Assembly: GCA_031763025.1 (NCBI GenBank)
Contig: JASSKH010000006.1
Coordinates: 1,523,048-1,587,047, forward strand
DNA: 64,000 bases
Source: Macrocystis pyrifera
Lineage: Eukaryota; Sar; Phaeophyceae; Laminariales; Laminariaceae
Direction of reading: 5' to 3'
Below the pieces are notes generated by a model, which worked only from the letters and a program-made list of their open reading frames with translations, was not told where the DNA came from and searched no databases. Below, piece by piece: positions 59,186-64,000 of the stretch (the first letter of the stretch is position 1; each line of letters begins with the position of its first letter). The translations under genes and the position numbers were made by a program.

Positions 59186-59245
59186 TGGCGTCGACGGCAG
59201 GACACGAACCTGCGCGTGAAATCACGATGGGTTTCGAATCCATAA
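59186..59245 (-). pseudogene. tRNA-Ser(CGA)-like 3' half with encoded CCA
   Basis: On the minus strand: anticodon arm ATGGATTCGAAACCCAT (loop with CGA), a variable-arm-like stretch, a perfect T-arm GCAGG-TTCGTGT-CCTGC, acceptor strand CGTCGACG and CCA. No D-arm or 5' acceptor strand upstream. Nuclear tRNA genes normally lack CCA, so this looks like a retroposed piece of a mature tRNA. Confidence 0.5.
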
Positions 59246-59613
59246 CTTGGAAGACTGTAGTAGTAGGCTATTCCTATTACACGTGGACACTGTGCAGCCC
59301 CCGCTGCAAGGCCGGACGCAGCGACATTGCAAGCGCGCTGGCCCCAAAACGGCACTCCGGGCAGCGGGTACCATTCTGCGCGCAGCAGGATAGTATGTTA
59401 AGGTCTCGTCGTCCGTTGGGCTACTGTTAAAAGGTTAACTGATCGCCTACCCAATCTAAACCTTGTGACACTCTCCCCCCCTGGAACGGACCGAATATAC
59501 GGGTGGACGTGCCTCCAACACGCGGTTGGTTCCAATTTTTGGGGATCCAGAAGTATTTTTGCAGAGATTCTTGACACGAGGAAATTCACCTTTCTTTAAA
59601 AAGCGATTTTGTG

Positions 59614-59672
59614 GTGGACGCGAGATTCGAACTCATGACCAACGACCCATGTCCTGCTGACGACGCCATATC
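59614..59672 (-). pseudogene. tRNA-like fragment
   Basis: Minus-strand GTCATGAGTTCGAATCTCGC followed by GTCCACCA resembles a T-arm, acceptor end and CCA; the rest does not fold convincingly. Confidence 0.25.
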
Positions 59673-59689
59673 TAAAGCGTAAGGCAGTA

Positions 59690-59945
59690 AGACCTAGGGA
59701 CCGACTACTGCTAGCAGGTTGATGCCTTTGGCTCTGCTCTAGTCACTCACACGAAGTGCTTGACGATGTTAAAATAAGGTATAATAAGCTCTTCTTGTGT
59801 TAGTTGCTGTTTGCCTCGCCAGATGTCTTCTGAACGAAGGGGCGAGGTGCTCATCAGAAAAGCAGGTGATAAGGTCTGCCAGGTATGATGAGGGGACGAC
59901 TGCTACAAACCTTAATGCCGTAACAGGGATGAGGGGATACCATAA
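59690..59945. repeat. Direct repeat, copy b (partner 58,405-58,680)
   Basis: Same blocks as copy a, about 1.3 kb downstream, ending GGGATGAGGGGATACCAT. Confidence 0.7.
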
Positions 59946-60094
59946 CACGTTCGGGCGTACCAGGTATATTTTAGATCGACGCAACTTGATTGGCATTCTC
60001 GTTTTTTATTTCAAACGTCCGAAATCAGGCCCTCTCGGTTGTCACCAATATAGATATAGGGTCCATCATTGATATCGCGACTGCAAGTGGACCA

Positions 60095-60825
60095 AAATTA
60101 GTTCCGAAAAATCAATGGTCACGCAACTTCTAAACAGGGACGGGCCAGAAAATGTTTAATGTATTGGGTAAGTTTTGATGTTTTCGCGTTACATTTACGA
60201 ATCAACGGGGGCTATCGTATGGGCCCAAGCAAAAAAGTGCACAAAAAGCGAAAGCAACCAAAAGGGAGACAGAAACGAACAAGACTGCTATAGTTATTAT
60301 AATAGTAGTTTCAGCACAATAATGGGGGCAACAAAGCGTTGCACAAAACAATAGGCAGGCGGGGAAGTCCGAGTATACCTCATGCTATCTACTTATTACG
60401 GCCAGGCGAGCAACACATACATACATCACGACTATTATTTTGATTTGTACTACGCTATATTCCCTCCGGCGGAATGGTGAAAATAAAGCTCAAGTAACAT
60501 TACCTCGCTTCCACATTAAAATGCTTGCCGTGTGTCAGTTCAACCTGTTACTCTCGTTGCAACAGCAGCAGACCACAGTCAGTGTCCTAGGCAGCATGCC
60601 CCCTCCCCCCCTCCCCGCCCCCGGCCTAGCGCACCTTGGTATCGACGGCGAGTGACGTGGTTGCGACCTTTGCGCGTCGGAGTGCTTCTCTACTCCTATC
60701 CGCAGCCGCATAGCATTCTCCCCGTATTTAAAGGCCCCCGTTCCGTGCTCAGACCGTCGGCACCGTATATCCGTCTGCGCGTGCAACTGACGTTGGGGCG
60801 GGGGGTGTTACATGATGGTACATTG
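60095..60825. repeat. Duplicated block, copy b (partner 9,110-10,045)
   Basis: CAACGGGGGCTATCGT, CCCCGTTCCGTGCTC and GTTGGGGCGGGGGGTGTTAC match the 9-10 kb block in order. Non-coding. Confidence 0.55.
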
Positions 60826-61074
60826 TTGTTTGCTGTGTACGTCGTACATATATGTGTGTTGCAGCATGGTGAGTTGTAGGCATGTTTTGTACGGCAAGCA
60901 TGATTAGCACCCATGACAGCATGGTCCAAAGCACTACCCAAATTGTCTATGTCTTGCGCGACTACTAGTTTGTGTATACCTGATATGTACGAAGTATGTA
61001 CTACTGTACGAACGCACGGGGTAGTCCGACGTAGCCGGCTAAAAACTTGAACTACCGTGTACTTCCATCATAGA

Positions 61075-61152
61075 TAGGTGTGAAGGTATTACCCACTGAG
61101 CTACAATAGGAGTAAGGCATCGATCAATTACCCAGACCAGGGTGAGATCCTT
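61075..61152 (-). mobile_element. tRNA-like repeat, family B copy 3
   Basis: Minus-strand GGGTAATTGATCGATG leader and A box TAGCTCAGTGGG. It has TATTGTAGCTC where copy 2 (10,800) carries the footprint insertion. The adjoining 61,153-61,250 is the inverted match of 10,640-10,740. Confidence 0.6.
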
Positions 61153-61631
61153 ACAACGCTCCCCCTCCCTCTCAACGGCGGGATCTTAGAGGTGTCGGTA
61201 CCGTATACGGCCGTACGCTGACCTTCCCGCTTCGTTTCAACAGGTACTACCGACAGCAGTGTGGACCAGGAACACCGCGCGGCCTTCTGCGCGTCGAAAC
61301 ATGCGCGTAGCAGGTATAGACCAACCACTTCGATGGAAAGCGGGTTTTTGGTAGATACTTGTTGTAGGGAGTGCTCAAAGAGGGGAGTGGTCGTTTTTGG
61401 TGGATGAGATAGAGGGATGTTGGTTGTGGTAGTATTCATGTGCGTCGCATCGGTTTAGATTTGTCGTGTGATGCTACTGCTGCGCTTTGGTTCTGGAGAG
61501 TTCTTCGCTTTCTGTTTCTTCAGGTTTTTTTTTAGCGACTCTACACATTGTCGGACGACAAGGATAATAATAATACCTTGGAACGAGGGAGAGATGTGTC
61601 TATAGGAACCGCACGCGCAAGGGTTTGTATA

Positions 61632-61775
61632 AAAGAAATGTTCGAAGTGAGATTCAAACCCACCCGTGTCCTCGACGACGTCTAATTGAAGATATTACCT
61701 ACTGAGCACAATTATAACTGCAGGGGTAAAATAACGATCGATTACCCAACCCAGCGTAATCCTTATAACATGGGA
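61632..61775 (-). mobile_element. tRNA-like repeat, family B copy 4
   Basis: Minus-strand leader GGGTAATCGATCGTTA, A-box-like GCTCAGTAGG, then ACGTCGTCGAGGACACGGG and GGTTTGAATCTCACTTCGAA, the same order as copy 1. Confidence 0.6.
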
Positions 61776-63600
61776 CGTTCCTCCGATGGTTCCCGTTCAG
61801 GGTATTTGACCGTATTTGGTGCGTACGGTAGTACTTCACTTGCAGGAACGAAAATGTTAAATACCTGGCAAGTGTCTACGAGCAGTTAGAAGAGGATCAG
61901 TATTGAGCTGCCATTGTCGCTGCTCGTGAGGATGCAAGCTTCTACGACGAAACGATTTACGGCCATCGACCGTTCGCCTCATGTTGGCTTAATGTCCGAG
62001 CGTCGTTCACTTGGGAGAGCGGCAACCGATAATCTCCGAAATGCAGGGGGTTGACCTATATCATCCCCTTCCTGGGGTTTCCAGTTTGTATTGAGTATTC
62101 CGTGAACATTGCCCGGATTGTTTCGAATGGACGCGAGGAATTTGGTATTTATACACGTAGCATTCATTCCCGGGGCGTGGGTCGGAGCATATAATGGCTC
62201 GTACGTCACATCTACTAGACAGGTGTAGAGAGTGCATCTTGTTGGGTGAGTCCTCTGGATGACGGTCTTTTGTCCTTTTACCACTACTGAATAAACATTG
62301 GCACGCTAACTCCAAGTTGTGTGTCCCCCACATCGCCGTGTTTCTACTATTAATACTATCACTCCAGCATTTCAACATTTCATCATCGAGTCCTCGACCT
62401 CGAGTGATCTCGACGTATTCTACAATAGGGGTGCATCTACAGTTTTCTGGGAATTTCCGAGGCTCCTCACCTGAGGAGTTCTGTAGTTATAACGAAGTCA
62501 ATATTATATAGCTTGTGTAAGACGTCACCCAAACACTAACCTAGGCAAAAAAAAAATGGTCAGCTTGCGCGAACGAAACGAGGTCATGTTTCGGGTGAGA
62601 GACTGGGCTCCTCCTGATGTGAAGACAATATAAAATAAGGCACCACCTTACAAGGCACCATCCCTACAAGGCTTCACCCCTTCAAGGCACCACCCCTATA
62701 TGCCCGTGGCATTGCTCGCAACCCGATGGACAACCCCATGCCATGGCCTCCTGCAGGTGTCATAACATACAAAAGCAACGTGTTCCACAGCATTTGAAAT
62801 ATTGACTTTGAGTAGATAGTAAATCGTAGTGTTTTCTCTGTCGAGAAGCTCCGTCAGCCAGCGATAGTTTGCCCAGAAAGCGCTACCCCCCTGTCGTACG
62901 GCACGAATCTCTTGTCTATGGTTCGCCCGGATAACTTTGAATTGCGTCGCTGTCCAAATTATTTCGGGCACAGGTTGCATTCTTCTCTTGCACGGTGGCT
63001 GTGTCGCAGAGAGCAATATCAAGAACATCAGTATTTCAGTATTTTGGTAAGCTATGTGCGTCTTGGGGGGCGGCGGGGGGGGGGCAACCTTCGCGCACAT
63101 CCTAACAAGATGTCGAGCCTCCGGCCCCACACGATTGTCCAAGCAATGTGTTTACCGGCAGCATCAGCAATCTCCGTACAGCAAGTATAGCAAGCAGCTC
63201 GTGACCCGTCAATTGCTGCCTGAAGAAACGGCTATATCCGTCATCGCATAACACCAGGTGGATGGATCACCAGTTTTAACTCTGGTGACACGAGGCATAA
63301 GTAAATGAGTAGTGAAACCGATAGTATCACCGTACGTATAATCCTACGCTCTAGTAGTGCCATGATGCATTGGACTATACCTGGTAAATAGGGTAATGTT
63401 CGTATCTGCTGCTTTTGTCACACACGTTTCCTGTACCAAAATCACGCGGCCCGCCGCTATGCCGTGAATGAGAAGAGCACAAGCAGCTGAGCCATAGTTT
63501 CTTGCCACGGACAGGTTCCACACACATACACATACACATACACATACACCTCAGGAGTGTGCCGTGCCTTGACGGTACAGGCTCCAGTCACACGTACGTA
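61767..63600. repeat. Segmental duplication, copy b (uninterrupted)
   Basis: Second copy of the 27,663-30,885 block without the LINE insertion. It carries one footprint motif (63,378-63,386) at a plain TA of copy a, and an (ACACAT)n tract at 63,523-63,552. No coding region is supported. Confidence 0.65.
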
Positions 63601-63724
63601 CGTATAATACGTTTTTTGGCAGAAATTGGTCGGACAGCACCTGGCTCTTGCGGCAGAAGGTGGCAGAGTAATATGTGCAGGGGGGTGTCGGGAATCGCAT
63701 TGAGTAAGGGAATTGGGAAAGGGG

Positions 63725-63842
63725 GGGTGGGAGTCTTCGCAGCAGAGATTCGTAAAGGGGTAGAAGTATTCGAAGTAGAGGGTATAGAAGTATTCGCGGT
63801 AGAAATTTCGCAAGGGGGGCAGAAGTATTCGCAGTAGAGATT
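63725..63842. repeat. About 27 bp minisatellite
   Basis: Four degenerate units containing GTAGAAGTATTCG / GCAGAAGTATTCGCAGTAGA. Confidence 0.65.
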
Positions 63843-64000
63843 TTGTGCGGGGGGTCACGTTTTTGGTCTGGTTTCGCAGGTCTGACTGGCAACACATCTA
63901 TCTCCGAACTCGTTGCATTCTGGATTCCTTTCTGTATGTGGATGGTGGGATGATTGGAGCAAGCGCTATACATTGTCAGATGGTCAATAGAATCATTGTA

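Overview
This 64 kb window is eukaryotic nuclear DNA from a large, repeat-dominated genome. The only confident protein-coding locus is an intron-containing ZIP-family metal transporter on the minus strand. Its exons join in phase 0 with GT-AG introns. The source is probably a photosynthetic stramenopile with an expanded genome, such as a brown alga. That placement is inference from the gene style, a short TTAGGG-like tract and the retroelement types; no marker gene proves it. Nothing looks bacterial: there are no operons, ribosome binding sites or dense long ORFs.

Layout. At 0-8 kb there are foldback MITEs, a CATGG-rich minisatellite, a tRNA-derived SINE and a 1.4 kb inverted-repeat element. 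At 8.46-8.57 kb (-) lies a well-conserved copy of the first ZIP exon. At 9-12 kb are duplicated blocks, tRNA-like repeats and one exon-like segment (11.60-11.71 kb). At 15.9-18.8 kb two cysteine-rich zinc-finger-like exons flank a CTG-laden satellite. At 19.7-25.6 kb two ~2.2 kb transposon-like arms made of degenerate tandem repeats lie in opposite orientation. At 25.6-34 kb are minisatellites and a duplicated block interrupted by a LINE fragment. At 35.18-36.99 kb (-) lie ZIP exons 2 and 3. At 39-51 kb is a field of LINE 3' ends, SINEs and (GTT)n tracts; if the exon 1 at 51.56-51.67 kb (-) belongs to the 35-37 kb gene, this field lies inside a 14.6 kb intron. At 52-64 kb are more SINEs, two LINE fragments on the minus strand, and second copies of the blocks at 9-11 kb and 27-31 kb.

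Gene logic. Exon 1 (51,666-51,559), exon 2 (36,990-36,862) and exon 3 (36,089-35,178) give a predicted 382-residue, eight-helix transporter with HNFPEG and HNIPEG metal-site motifs. The exon 1 copy at 8.5 kb differs mostly at synonymous positions. That suggests a second ZIP gene whose remaining exons lie past the left edge.

The most unusual signal is a 9-mer, TACCAGGTA or TACCTGGTA, found 19 times where about 0.5 is expected. In several pairs of duplicated sequences the copies differ by exactly this 7 bp insertion (CCWGGTA) at a TA dinucleotide. It behaves like the footprint of a TA-targeting transposon that has itself left the window.
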